Part shown: one piece after another, positions 28,560 to 37,035 of the stretch
Layout: each line of letters begins with the position of its first letter
How positions within the stretch are numbered: the first letter of the stretch is position 1
Source of the DNA: Geotalea toluenoxydans JCM 15764
GTDB taxonomy: Bacteria; Desulfobacterota; Desulfuromonadia; Geobacterales; Geobacteraceae
Reading direction: 5' to 3'
DNA length: 37,039 nucleotides
Assembly: GCF_001311985.1 (NCBI RefSeq)
Contig: NZ_BBCJ01000037.1
Location: 1-37,039, forward strand
Made by a program: the position numbers and the translations under genes
Notes under the pieces: generated by a model
Databases searched by the model: none
Seen by the model: the letters and a program-made list of their open reading frames with translations, nothing else
Told to the model about the DNA's origin: nothing

Positions 28560-29417
28560 ATGAAGAAAGTATCCTATATAAGTGACCAAGGGATAACCGG
28601 AGACCCAGAAGAAATGATGAAAGTAACGTATATAGGGCACCATGAGATCACCTATATACGGATACCGGTTAATTACGAGTTGAGCAAATCCAATAATGAA
28701 GAGGTAATAGTGAGATATTTGCGTGACAAGGGTGTATTTCTTGAACATGCCTTCATGGCGTTGCAAAAATACTTTGAGAACAAAGCAAGCTTTGAAGCGT
28801 TCTTTGAAACGATTCCAACTGATGAAGAAAAAGACCTTTTTCTAAAAACATCATCCTTTTATCGGTTTCTTGTTATAGAAGGTAGATTTAAATTTGAACA
28901 ATCTGAATTAAACGAAGGTCTCAAGTATATCGATGATTCTTACAAGTACATGGCCATTTTCTCCCTCATAGAATCTCTATATGTTGGAGAAAAGTATGCG
29001 GATCTTTACTGCTACATGGTGACAAAGAGAAACAAAGTTCAATTCCCCATTGGGAAAAAGAGTGATCTTAAAACTGTATATGAAAAATATAAAGAGGAAT
29101 ATGGGGCAGTACGTAACGCTCTAAAATTCTTTGATAAGCTTGACGATCGAGACAAGGATAAAATTTTCAAGAAATTCAGAATTGCGAATGAATCAAACTC
29201 AATAATTGATCTTGCAAAACATCTTTATCAGATAAGGTCAGATTTCGTCCATAAAGCAAAATTCGTTCTTGGCTTCGGTGCTAACCCTTCCATTGGTAGG
29301 ATTGGGAAAAAGATTCTTGTTAACAATCTCCAGATAAGAGATCTAATGATATTTTTCGAGCACGGATTGCTACGACACTTCGGCTTCACAAACCCTTTTT
29401 ATGTACAGAGATGGTAA
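28560..29417 (+). CDS. AT-rich orphan protein with HEPN-like Rx4H motif
   Basis: 285 aa if started at ATG 28560 (267 aa from ATG 28614). Mostly helical, Lys- and Phe-rich, and clearly lower in GC than everything to its left, suggesting recent acquisition. Near the C-terminus AKHLYQIRSDFVHKAKFVLG contains R-S-D-F-V-H (Arg226, His231 from the 28560 start), the Rx4H pattern of HEPN RNases and Apea-type HEPN domains; FFEHGLLRHFGF closes the protein. No signal peptide or membrane segment is visible. The name HEPN-like is based on this motif and helical context only. It sits at the edge of a mobile-element zone. The 207 bp before it contain a short CTGGC/GCCAG hairpin (28466-28479) and no clear promoter. 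Confidence 0.55.
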   Translation: MKKVSYISDQGITGDPEEMMKVTYIGHHEITYIRIPVNYELSKSNNEEVIVRYLRDKGVFLEHAFMALQKYFENKASFEAFFETIPTDEEKDLFLKTSSFYRFLVIEGRFKFEQSELNEGLKYIDDSYKYMAIFSLIESLYVGEKYADLYCYMVTKRNKVQFPIGKKSDLKTVYEKYKEEYGAVRNALKFFDKLDDRDKDKIFKKFRIANESNSIIDLAKHLYQIRSDFVHKAKFVLGFGANPSIGRIGKKILVNNLQIRDLMIFFEHGLLRHFGFTNPFYVQRW

Positions 29418-29450
29418 TCACCTGACAGTCCGTCCTTAAACGGGGAAGAA

Positions 29451-29690
29451 TCAGGCTGCCTGTTTTTCGGTTGTATCTGTTTTTACGTTCTTTGGCAATC
29501 CGGCAATAAATACCTTGTATGGTACCCGGCCCTTCATGTTGCGGCCCTGGTGGGTCCGTTTGTGATTGTAATGTTGCAGGTAGGTTTCCAGGTCCTTTTC
29601 ATTTCTTCCACCGATTCATACCATTTGGTTCGGCCCATGATGCGGAAATGCTCGTCCAGCAAGGTTCTGTGCAGCCTTTCAAAGAGGCAG
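29451..29690 (-). pseudogene. IS481-family transposase C-terminal remnant
   Basis: On the minus strand the sequence reads FERLHRTLLDEHFRIMGRTK, WYESVEEM, then after one missing base near 29600 KDLETYLQHYNHKRTHQGRN, MKGRVPYKVFIAGLPKN and a stop at 29451-29453. This is the end of the rve (DDE) domain of IS481-type transposases, including the ERLHRTLLDEHF block. The N-terminal two thirds are missing; the remnant is cut off at the inverted repeat of the neighbouring REP-type transposase (29691). Confidence 0.82.
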
Positions 29691-29714
29691 AGGGGTCAGG
29701 CCTTGAAAAGGGAA
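29691..29714 (+). repeat. Left 24-bp inverted repeat of the REP-type transposase unit
   Basis: Begins AGGGGTCAGGCCTTGAAAAG and ends GGAA; it is the exact reverse complement of 30712-30735. Confidence 0.85.
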
Positions 29715-29758
29715 AAAAGTGATGTAGGCTATACGCAACGAAAAACGAGAGGGAAATA

Positions 29759-30730
29759 ATGGCAAGGCCGTTGCGGGTTGAATATGAAGGAGCTGTTTAC
29801 CATGTTACTGCGAGAGGGAATGAGCGCGGAAAGATATTTTTCTCGAAAAGGGATTACGAGAAGTTCAAAGGATACTTAGCCATAGCGAAGGAGAAGTACG
29901 GATTTATCTTGCATGCCTATGTGCTGATGACGAATCACTATCACTTGATCATCGAAACACCGCAAAAGAATTTAAGCAAGATCATGCACTATATTAACAG
30001 CTCCTATACCGCTTATACGAATGTCAAAAGAAAGCGGGTCGGCCATCTCTTCCAGGGGAGATACAAGGCGATTCTGGTAGATAAGGACAACTATCTCCTT
30101 GAGTTGAGCCGCTATCTCCACCTCAATCCGGTTCGCGTAAACATGGTGCAGAACCCGGAAGAATATCCCCACAGCAGCTATAGGTCTTACGTAACAGGAC
30201 AAACAGAAAATATAGTCAGTAGTGATACTATCCTGGAGATGATGACAGCAAAGAAGAAAGATGCACCGGACAACTACAGGAATTTTGTTGAAACTGGGCT
30301 GGGAGAAGAAATAGCAAGCCCATTACAGAAAGTCTTCGGCGGCATAATACTGGGCGATGAAGGGTTCATCCGGGATGCACTGGCGAGAGTGGAATTGGGA
30401 CGCATTGAAACGCCGGAGGTGTCCCATGGCAAAGCCTTACGCTCCGCAATGGGCCTGGAAGAGATTATCTCGGCGTGCTGCGAGTATTTCGAAGTTGCCA
30501 GGGAAGAGATCATGCGCGACAAGCGAAGTGAAGCCAGAAAAGCATGCATTTACCTGATGAAAAAGCACACGTGCGCAACAAACCGGGAAATAGCCAAATT
30601 GTTCGGAACTCTGAGTTATTCGGCTGTGGCTAAGATAAGTCAGAATATCTCGCAGCAACTTGGGGTAGACAAGTCGTTGCAAGAGCGGATAAAAGGGCTG
30701 CAGGTTAAAAATTCCCTTTTCAAGGCCTGA
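29759..30730 (+). CDS. REP-associated tyrosine transposase (Y1/IS200-like) with DnaA-like C-terminal domain
   Basis: 323 aa and intact. MARPLRVEYEGAVYHVTARG, then the HUH motif in YVLMTNHYHLIIETP, and YLHLNPVRVNMVQNPEEYPH followed by SSYRSY supply the Y1-transposase core (residues 1-150). The C-terminal third (MGLEEIISACCEYFEVAREE ... ACIYLMKKHTCATNREIAKL ... LSYSAVAKISQNISQQ) resembles the DnaA domain IV helix-turn-helix often fused to this subfamily. The last codons and stop lie inside the right inverted repeat. It is single copy in the window. Such proteins are linked to spread of palindromic REP sequences. Confidence 0.88.
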   Translation: MARPLRVEYEGAVYHVTARGNERGKIFFSKRDYEKFKGYLAIAKEKYGFILHAYVLMTNHYHLIIETPQKNLSKIMHYINSSYTAYTNVKRKRVGHLFQGRYKAILVDKDNYLLELSRYLHLNPVRVNMVQNPEEYPHSSYRSYVTGQTENIVSSDTILEMMTAKKKDAPDNYRNFVETGLGEEIASPLQKVFGGIILGDEGFIRDALARVELGRIETPEVSHGKALRSAMGLEEIISACCEYFEVAREEIMRDKRSEARKACIYLMKKHTCATNREIAKLFGTLSYSAVAKISQNISQQLGVDKSLQERIKGLQVKNSLFKA

Positions 30731-30735
30731 CCCCT
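30712..30735 (+). repeat. Right 24-bp inverted repeat of the REP-type transposase unit
   Basis: TTCCCTTTTCAAGGCCTGAC then CCCT; perfect reverse complement of 29691-29714. It contains the transposase stop codon (30728-30730). Confidence 0.85.
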
Positions 30736-30850
30736 TTTTGGTGTGTGACCCCTTTTTGGTGTGCTTTTTGGTGTGGACCCCTTTTTGGTGACCCCTTTTT
30801 GGGTACTTTTTGGGTAGACCCCTTTTGGGGTACTTTTTGGGTACTGACCC
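30728..30850. repeat. Degenerate tandem array of CCCCTTTTTGG units
   Basis: Seven exact CTTTTTGG words plus one CTTTTGG variant in about 120 bp, built from GACCCCTTTTTGGTGT and related units. It starts inside the right inverted repeat of the transposase and ends at GACCC near 30850. No coding sequence is credible here. Confidence 0.8.
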
Positions 30851-30909
30851 GACTCCTCAGCGAGACTGGTCATTGATTTTGAGCACAGGAAATTGTCCTG
30901 GTAACAGTG

Positions 30910-31211
30910 CTACGCAGCCTCTGAAAGAGGCTGAACTTTATGCACCTTCTGTCCCAGAGCTTTTTCAGCAGTCTTTAGATCATAACTGGTTTGCAGGCTC
31001 ATCCAATAGCTCGGCGTCTGGCAAAATGCCTTGCCGAAAAGCAGTGCCAATTCAGCAGTAACAGGACGAGTGCCTTTTATGACATGCGAAACGCGCATAG
31101 CGAGACGCCAATAGCCTGAGCAAAAGCATTCTGTGAGACGCCAAGTTCGTCAAGTATTTCTTTCAAGAATACGCCGGGATGAATGGGAGGAAGACCATTT
31201 TTTATCGCCAT
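30910..31211 (-). CDS. higA: HigA-type antitoxin (XRE family) (one frameshift)
   Basis: Antitoxin and DNA-binding repressor of a type II system. MAIKNGLPPIHPGVFLKEIL, then DELGVSQNAFAQAIGVS is the HigA/VapI-type helix-turn-helix; after one missing base near 31100 the frame continues MRVSHVIKGTRPVTAELALL, FGKAFCQTPSYWMSLQTSYD, LKTAEKALGQKVHKVQPLSE. Corrected length is about 100 aa. It lies 11 bp after higB in the same direction, in toxin-first order as usual for higBA. The end of the gene contains an AGCCTC/GAGGCT hairpin. Confidence 0.85.
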
Positions 31212-31222
31212 GAGAATTCTCC

Positions 31223-31504
31223 TTAATGGTAATCGGTTATTTCGACATCTGTTGCTTCGCCATTGATAAAACGAAAACATATACGCCACTGGTCATTAAT
31301 CCTGATGCTCCACTGTCCGGCCCTGTTGCCGGAAAGGGCTTCAAGGCGGTTTGAAGGAGGCATCAACAAATCTGAAACCTCGCGTGCATTGTCCAACTGC
31401 GTCAGTCGCATGATCGCACGAGCAATGATTTCCGGAGGAAGTTTCCTGGATTTACCGGTCGCAACGAGCTTCTCCGTTTCCTTGTTTGCGAATGATACGA
31501 TCAT
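31223..31504 (-). CDS. higB: HigB-type toxin (RelE superfamily mRNA interferase)
   Basis: 93 aa and intact. MIVSFANKETEKLVATGKSR, then IIARAIMRLTQLDNAREVSD, LLMPPSNRLEALSGNRAGQW and SIRINDQWRICFRFINGEAT, ending DVEITDYH. This is the plasmid-maintenance killer/HigB fold, with the conserved WRICFRF strand and C-terminal DYH. It is predicted to cleave mRNA on the ribosome unless bound by HigA. It is first gene of the pair and sits directly under a palindromic operator. Confidence 0.9.
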   Translation of the reverse strand: MIVSFANKETEKLVATGKSRKLPPEIIARAIMRLTQLDNAREVSDLLMPPSNRLEALSGNRAGQWSIRINDQWRICFRFINGEATDVEITDYH

Positions 31505-31510
31505 GGGTTA

Positions 31511-31539
31511 AATGTAAACAATTTGTTTACATCTGTCAA
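31511..31539 (-). promoter_or_regulatory. higBA promoter with embedded palindromic operator
   Basis: On the minus strand: TTGACA (31534-31539), 17-bp spacer, TACATT (31511-31516). A perfect palindrome with arms ATGTAAACAA (31512-31521) and TTGTTTACAT (31523-31532) lies across spacer and -10, so HigA or HigBA binding would block RNA polymerase. Confidence 0.82.
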
Positions 31540-31564
31540 TCATCGGAAAAATGAAAAACGAGAT

Positions 31565-31639
31565 TCCAACCCTTGGACACCGTCCGGGGCTGAGAAACGC
31601 CCCGGTGCGGGTCAACGGCGACCCCGTTATGCACTGCAT
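31565..31639. other. String of four small hairpins
   Basis: TCCAA/TTGGA (31565-31577), CCGGGGC/GCCCCGG (31584-31605), GGGTC/GACCC (31609-31624) and ATGCA/TGCAT (31629-31639) follow each other almost without spacing between the higBA promoter and the next gene. It could be a structured leader, a recombination site or an element end. Confidence 0.5.
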
Positions 31640-31676
31640 GCCAAATTATAAAGAAAGAGGATGAGGGGGAAATCAA

Positions 31677-32191
31677 ATGGGTGGGCCTGGCAGATTGTTC
31701 GCTGTACTTCTCGCTATAGCAGGAGTTGTGATTATCGGAGTAACGGTGCGTCAGGAAATAATTGCGAAACGACTTCAGTCGGTCCAAGCCAAGGTGATTC
31801 TTCCGGAAGGGAAAATAGTTAATGCCAATGATTTCATAAGTAACGGCAAGGTGGGGACATCTAAGGCTAATTCCTGGAATGTCTCAATCAAATACGAATA
31901 TGTGGTCAATGGAAAAAACTATTATGGGTATTTGGCGAGCCTCGGCGGGAACAGCTTCTCAACTGAAATGGATGCCCGAAAGAGCCTGAACTGATGGGAG
32001 ATGGCACCATACTAGCTTGGTATGACAAACAACGTCCAAATGTCGCGTTTCTTGACCCAAAGCCCCGTCGTTCTGGGTATAAAGGAGCCATAATTTGCCT
32101 TATGTTGGCTGCCTTTGCTTATTTATATTTGGACAAAATATATTATTGGGCGGGAAAAAGGGGACAGGCTGGGGGACAGGCTGCTTTTTGA
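31677..32191 (+). CDS. DUF3592-like membrane protein (one frameshift)
   Basis: N-terminal helix GRLFAVLLAIAGVVIIGVTV, an extracytoplasmic domain with SIKYEYVVNGKNYYGYLASL and FSTEMDARKSL, then, after one missing base near 31990, GDGTILAWYDKQRPNVAFLD and a second helix GAIICLMLAAFAYLYLDKIY. The pattern (YEY-VNGK-Y ... ARK ... V-YD---P-VA-L) matches DUF3592 proteins, whose function is unknown. Corrected length is about 171 aa. The last residues are encoded by a GGGGACAGGCT direct repeat (about 32160-32183), so the natural C-terminus may have been replaced. AGGATGAGGGGGAAATCAA precedes the ATG. Confidence 0.68.
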
Positions 32192-32345
32192 GCGTCAAAG
32201 GAACTGGAGAAAAGAGACATATCACCTTTTTCCCTCCTGGGAAGGGTGCAGGGATAAGCCTCAGCCGCCGGTTTCACAGCTATAGAGGACATAACAGGCG
32301 AATGGACCTGTGTCGCTTTATTACAACAAAGGAGATCTGTTATCC

Positions 32346-32970
32346 ATGACTATCCAGAGACAGAATAAACCATTCTCGATGATCCGGGAATTCCATCTTG
32401 CCGACTGGTTTACACTGGCAAATGCTGTCTGCGGCACTTCGGCAATGTTTGCATCATGACATACCTGCAAACGGGCGACGTCACGCATGTATACTTTGCT
32501 TGCGGGCTGGTCTTTGCCGCTCTTGTGTTCGATGTCCTGGATGGAAGGATTGCCCGGTGGCGGCAGAAGAGTTCGACTATGGGCCGCGATCTTGACTCTC
32601 TCGCCGATATTGTTTCCTTTGGGGTAGCCCCGGCTGTGATTGCCTACGGTTGCGGCATGCAGGCTTGTACGACCGCATCGTCCTGACCTTTTTCGTTGCC
32701 TGCGGGGTATCCCGCCTGGCCCGCTTCAATGTCACGGCCGAGGCGCTGTCTGAAGGCGGAGACAAGGTGAAGTACTTCGAAGGTACTCCCATTCCCACGT
32801 CCCTGTTGCTGGTAATTATGATGGGCGTGGCTGCCTCGCAGGGCGCTCTGCACCACGCACTCTGGTTCGGAAAGATAGTGTTTGCCGGCTTCACGCTTCA
32901 CCCGATCGTGCTGTGCTTCGCAGTCTCCGGCTCGCTTATGGTCAGCCGGATACGGTTCCCCAAATTCTGA
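32346..32970 (+). CDS. pssA: CDP-diacylglycerol-serine O-phosphatidyltransferase (two frameshifts)
   Basis: Membrane phospholipid synthase of the CDP-alcohol phosphatidyltransferase family. MTIQRQNKPFSMIREFHLAD is the N-terminus; the catalytic motif is complete: DGRIAR, then G and the two Asp of GRDLDSLAD, giving DG-x2-AR-x8-G-x3-D-x3-D. IVSFGVAPAVIAYG and GVSRLARFNVTA are typical of PssA. Bases are missing near 32455 (CGTSAMFAS / MTYLQTGDV) and near 32662 (YGCGMQ / LYDRIVLTFF). Corrected length is about 208 aa, shorter than many PssA proteins; the stop after GSLMVSRIRFPKF may be natural or another error. GGAG ribosome site at about 32330. Confidence 0.8.
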
Positions 32971-33074
32971 CCTTGCGAGTCGGTCATGACGCGAAAAATG
33001 ATCGAACAGCGGCCTGGGCTCTATCCCGATTCACCTCCCCTTATGCTGGTCATGGAGCACTTTTGACAGTTCTG

Positions 33075-33731
33075 TCATCTGCACAGGCTTATCTCTTCAA
33101 ATTTGATACCTATACCCGGAATGGTCAGCTGTTCTCCCCAAGCCATCTTCCAGCATATGACAGCCTTGATGGGAGTCTGATCTGAAAACTCGTGAATTTT
33201 CAGCCAAACCGTCTGGCCGTTTTCCAATGGCCCCACCGTATGCAGGAAGCAGCCCCCTTTTGAGATGTTGACGGTAAATGTTTTTTCCGTCAGGTCTTCA
33301 GGGAAAGATGGGTCCGGCGACAAGAGTATATTCAAAGTCAGCTCTTTGCGGGGATACATCCGCAATCTTCTCGACCTGAATGGTCTGCATTTTTCTTCAA
33401 TGAATGTCCTGAGCGCTGCGACTGATTCGGTCTCGGACATCTGCCCAAGCAGGGAAAGGCTGATCGACTTGTGCCGGGTGTCCCATTTGACGTGGGTGGC
33501 GGGGAAAAAATTCATCAGTTCGTAGGCAATTCTCTTTTCGTCTTTCCCGGCGCGAACCAGGGTCAGCATGTCGACAATCATGCCATTGTATGCTTCTTTA
33601 CGTACCATGGATGAAAGGTGGCGAAACGAGGACGCAACGTCATAATTCACGCCGATCTGTTCCAGCGCCTGCCCGTAAGCGTCCATGGCTTCCCCCTCCC
33701 TTGAGACGACCAGGACTTTGAGTGACTCCAT
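33075..33731 (-). CDS. PilZ-domain protein with receiver-like N-terminus
   Basis: 218 aa from the ATG at 33731, preceded by GGAG eight to eleven bases upstream; a longer frame to 33830 lacks such a site. Residues 1-60 (LKVLVVSREGEAMDAYGQAL ... YNGMIVDMLTL) have the pattern of a response-regulator receiver fold without a full phosphorylation site. The C-terminal half is a PilZ domain, with the Arg-rich entry RSRRLRMYPRKELTLNILLS and VNISKGGCFLHT, the N-x-S-x2-G motif that binds cyclic di-GMP. It probably senses c-di-GMP in motility, surface or extracellular-matrix control. It converges on pssA and diverges from the histidine kinase. Confidence 0.8.
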   Translation of the reverse strand: MESLKVLVVSREGEAMDAYGQALEQIGVNYDVASSFRHLSSMVRKEAYNGMIVDMLTLVRAGKDEKRIAYELMNFFPATHVKWDTRHKSISLSLLGQMSETESVAALRTFIEEKCRPFRSRRLRMYPRKELTLNILLSPDPSFPEDLTEKTFTVNISKGGCFLHTVGPLENGQTVWLKIHEFSDQTPIKAVICWKMAWGEQLTIPGIGIKFEEISLCR

Positions 33732-34193
33732 CTTTGATACTCCGTTGATTACCCTGCGGTTTTGGAATATGAACGGCTTCCCCCGCCTGCTGATGCAGCC
33801 ATTATGCCAGCTGCGAAAGCAGAGGAGCACCTTCTACGCTGCTGCATTTGATAACAGATATTTCATATGGTATCGGTAAGGAAATCGGAAACTTGAATGT
33901 TTTGTCACGCCTTTTCACATGTTCATGCCACTGGAATAGCCTGTTAACCATGGTCTGAAGGCCCATTTCATCTGCTTACCCATTTCTTTCCCAGAGTAAA
34001 AGTCAGTTAAAAGGCGAACTGATTAGCATCGATCTCCCGCTTTGACTCTGTACCGAGTTCCTTTTCCCCGAGGGAGTGGGGAAGGTCTCGGTATGGGGGC
34101 CCGCTCTTCGGTATTCAAGTAATCTCATTTGTTGCCGATAAATTAATGAGTTTTACGTTGAAACAGCACTGCCTGTGGAGGTAAGCTGTCGCC
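33732..34193. other. 462-bp intergenic region between PilZ gene and histidine kinase
   Basis: No credible coding sequence. A long hairpin is present at 34051-34093: outer stem TACCGAG / CTCGGTA, inner stem TTCCCC / GGGGAA, loop GAGGGAGT. No T run follows. The remaining sequence shows no clear -10/-35 pair, sigma-54 site or riboswitch that I can recognise. Confidence 0.5.
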
Positions 34194-37035
34194 ATGAATG
34201 CCAAAATATCTCCGGGAACTTTAACCCTTCCCGCCCCCTCGCCGCTCAGATCCATTCTCGTCCTGCTGCTGGCTCTCTTTTTCGTAGAGATGCTGCTGAT
34301 GTTTTCTTTCTCCCATCTGCTGCCGTCAAGAAGCATCCTTATTACCAATATTGCCGACGCGGTCCTGTTGACCATCTTTTGCTCACCTTTTATCTATTGG
34401 TTTATCTTCCAGCCCTTTAAAAAAATGGCTCTCATGCAGGAAGCGCTGGCAGAAAATGTGTTGGGCCAGGTGGTTGACGGCGTGGTGCTTTTCGATGAAG
34501 AGAAGACGATCCGCTCATTCAATGCCGCTGCAGAAAAGATATTCGGCTACCCGGCGCAGGAGGTTCTTGGTTGCAACCTGCAACTGCTGTTCGAATCGGC
34601 ATGTGGATCAGGTGGGAGCGAGGGCATAGGCGCCGCCATCTCCAAAGATACTTCCGTTATGAACCGGGAATATACAGGTAGGCGGCAGGACGGCTCCCAA
34701 TGCCACCTGGATATTTCCATCAGCAAGGTATGGGTGGGAGATTCCTGGATGCATATGGGGATTGTCCGTGACCTCTCCGCGCAGAAAAGGGCGGAAGCGG
34801 AATACCAGGCAATTTTGCGTACGGCCATGGATGGTTTCTGGATCACTGATGAAAAAGGCCGATTTCTCGACGTGAACGATACCTACTGTCAGATGACCGG
34901 CTACAGCCGGCAAGAGCTGCTGGCCATGCAGATAGGTGACGTGGAAGCCGTCCTGACAGCCGAAGAGATAAAGGCACGCATGGAAAGTATCAGGAACCCG
35001 GGCAGGATTCGCTTTGAGACCAGGCATCGGCGCAAGGACGGCAGCTTATTCGATGTGGAGGTCAGCGCCAATTATTTGCCGGCCGGGGGAGGGCGTTTTT
35101 TTGCCTTTCTGCGCGACATCACCTGCCGCAATGAGATGCTGGGAACTCTGGCCAAATCCGAGGAGAAATACCGGATCCTTGCCGACAATGTTACCGTCGG
35201 CGTCACCCTGCTCAGTCCAAAAATGGAGATTATTTCGGCAAACAGGCAGAGCCGCCAGTGGTATCCGGAGCTGGATGAGAAATATTCTCCAATTTGTTAC
35301 AAAACGTTCAATAATCCGCCGCGCGACAGCATCTGCCCGGACTGTCCCACCGTAAAAACCCTGGCCGATGGAGGAATCCACGAGGCAGTGGTGGAAAATC
35401 CCTGGAAGGGTGAGGCGCGCCACTTTCGCATTGTCTCTTCACCCCTTAAGGACGATGCCGGCAATATCACGGGGGTGATCGAATCGGTGGAAGAGGTGAC
35501 CGCCTTAAAGCGGAGTGAAAGTGAATACCGCGAGGCAATTTCCCGGCTCAGTGCCACTCTGGAGGCAACAGCCGACGGCATCCTGGCGGTCGACCTGAAT
35601 GGCCGGATCGTCAGCTATAACCAGAAATTAGTCCAGATGCTGAAAATACCAGGCCATATCCTGGAAACCAATGATTTCTACCTGCTGATTACCAACATTT
35701 ACTCCCAATTGAAGGGGCACGACAAGCTGGCCCGGGCAGAGTTCGAGGGTGATGCGGACAGGGATTCCCACGACCTGCTTGAGTTCAAGGACGGAAGGGT
35801 CTTCGAAAGGTTCTGCCGTCCCCAGCGTGTCGGCGATACCATCGTCGGCAGGGTATCGAGTTTTCGCGATATTACCGGCGAAAGAAAAATGGAGGCGCAG
35901 CTCCGCCATGCCCAGAAAATGGAGGCAATCGGCACCCTGACCGGCAAGGTCGCCCATGACTTCAACAACATGCTGACGGCAATAATCGGCTACTGTCACC
36001 TTTCCCAGATGCAGATTCACAGCAGCGATCCATTGATGCAAAACATCCGACAGATAATAACGGCGGCGGAAAGGGCTGCGGGGCTGACCCAAAGCCTGCT
36101 GGAGTATAGTCGCAAAACTCCGACCAATCCCCAGGCCATGGAACTCAATCAGGTGGTGAGGCAGGTGAATGGATTCCTCTCTCGCCTCATCGGGGAAGAT
36201 ATCGAACTTGTAACCTCCCTTGCCGACGAGCCGCTGGTCATCATTGCCGATGCAGGACAGATCGAACAGGTATTGATGAATCTGGCCACCAATGCCAGGG
36301 ATGCCATGTCAGGCAAAGGAAGGCTGGTAATCGGCACGGCAACCACAAGAATCGGCGAGGATTTCGTACAGAGTCACGGTTTTGGCAATCAGGGCGCTAT
36401 GCCCTGGTGTCGGTGTCCGATACCGGTTCGGGCATGGATGAAGATACATGCGACAAGATATTCGAGCCATTCTTTACCACCAAGCCTGTGGGGAACGGCA
36501 CCGGCCTGGGTTTGTCCATCGTTTACGGTATCGTCAAGCAGCATAACGGTTATGTAACCGTTGAAAGCAAAAAAGGCTGCGGCACCACCTTCCGAGTTTA
36601 TCTGCCCCTTACCGGCCAGGCTCCCCATGAAAAAGTGGAGAAACCGACTCTTCCGGCGAAAATGGGGGGGGAAACGGTTCTTGTCGCCGAGGATAACTCG
36701 GAAGTAAAGGCTTTGCTGGAGGATGTGCTGCAGGGTTATGGCTACAGTGTTGTTACGGCTCTGGATGGCCAGGACTGCGTTGAATCCTTCAGAAAAAAAC
36801 GGGACGACATCGACCTGGTAATCATGGACGTGATGATGCCGAGGAAGAACGGCAAAGAGGCCTATGCGAGATCGAAAAGCTCAAACCGGGCATGAAGGTG
36901 ATTTTCATCAGCGGCTACACCGGGGATATTCTGCACAGTGCCGACCTTGCCGAAGAAAACCTCAACTTTCTGGCCAAACCATTGTCACCCAACCGGTTGT
37001 TGACCAAGGTGCGGGAGGTATTGGACAGGGACTAG
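34194..37035 (+). CDS. Multi-PAS hybrid sensor histidine kinase with C-terminal receiver (two frameshifts)
   Basis: Two N-terminal membrane helices (SILVLLLALFFVEMLLMFSF and ITNIADAVLLTIFCSPFIYW) are followed by four PAS-type domains at about residues 90-195, 200-315, 320-440 and 445-565. The third has a Cys group (PICYKTFNNPPRDSICPDCP). The kinase core has its phospho-His at residue 588 (GKVAHDFNNMLTAIIGY), N box NLATNARDAM, G1 DTGSGMDE and G2 GNGTGLGLSIVYG. The receiver (VLVAEDNSEV, LVIMDVMMPRKNG, FISGYTG, FLAKPLSP) ends the protein. Bases are missing near 36395 (FGNQGRYALVSVSDT) and near 36867 (KEAYAEIEKLKPGMK). Corrected length is about 947 aa. GGAGG precedes ATG 34194. The signal is unknown. 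Confidence 0.86.

Noticed and set aside
30728..30850. CRISPR array
   Set aside because: The units are short, degenerate and contiguous with no unique spacers, and no cas genes are nearby.
31584..31624. Guanidine-II (mini-ykkC) type riboswitch in the hairpins before the DUF3592-like gene
   Set aside because: One loop contains ACGG, but the loops are too long and the first lacks the ACGR tetraloop; the downstream gene is not a guanidine exporter or carboxylase.
32971..33074. Extension of pssA beyond its stop, or a small gene in the gap
   Set aside because: Other frames give no recognisable PssA transmembrane tail; a TGACAG/CTGTCA palindrome is the only structure seen.
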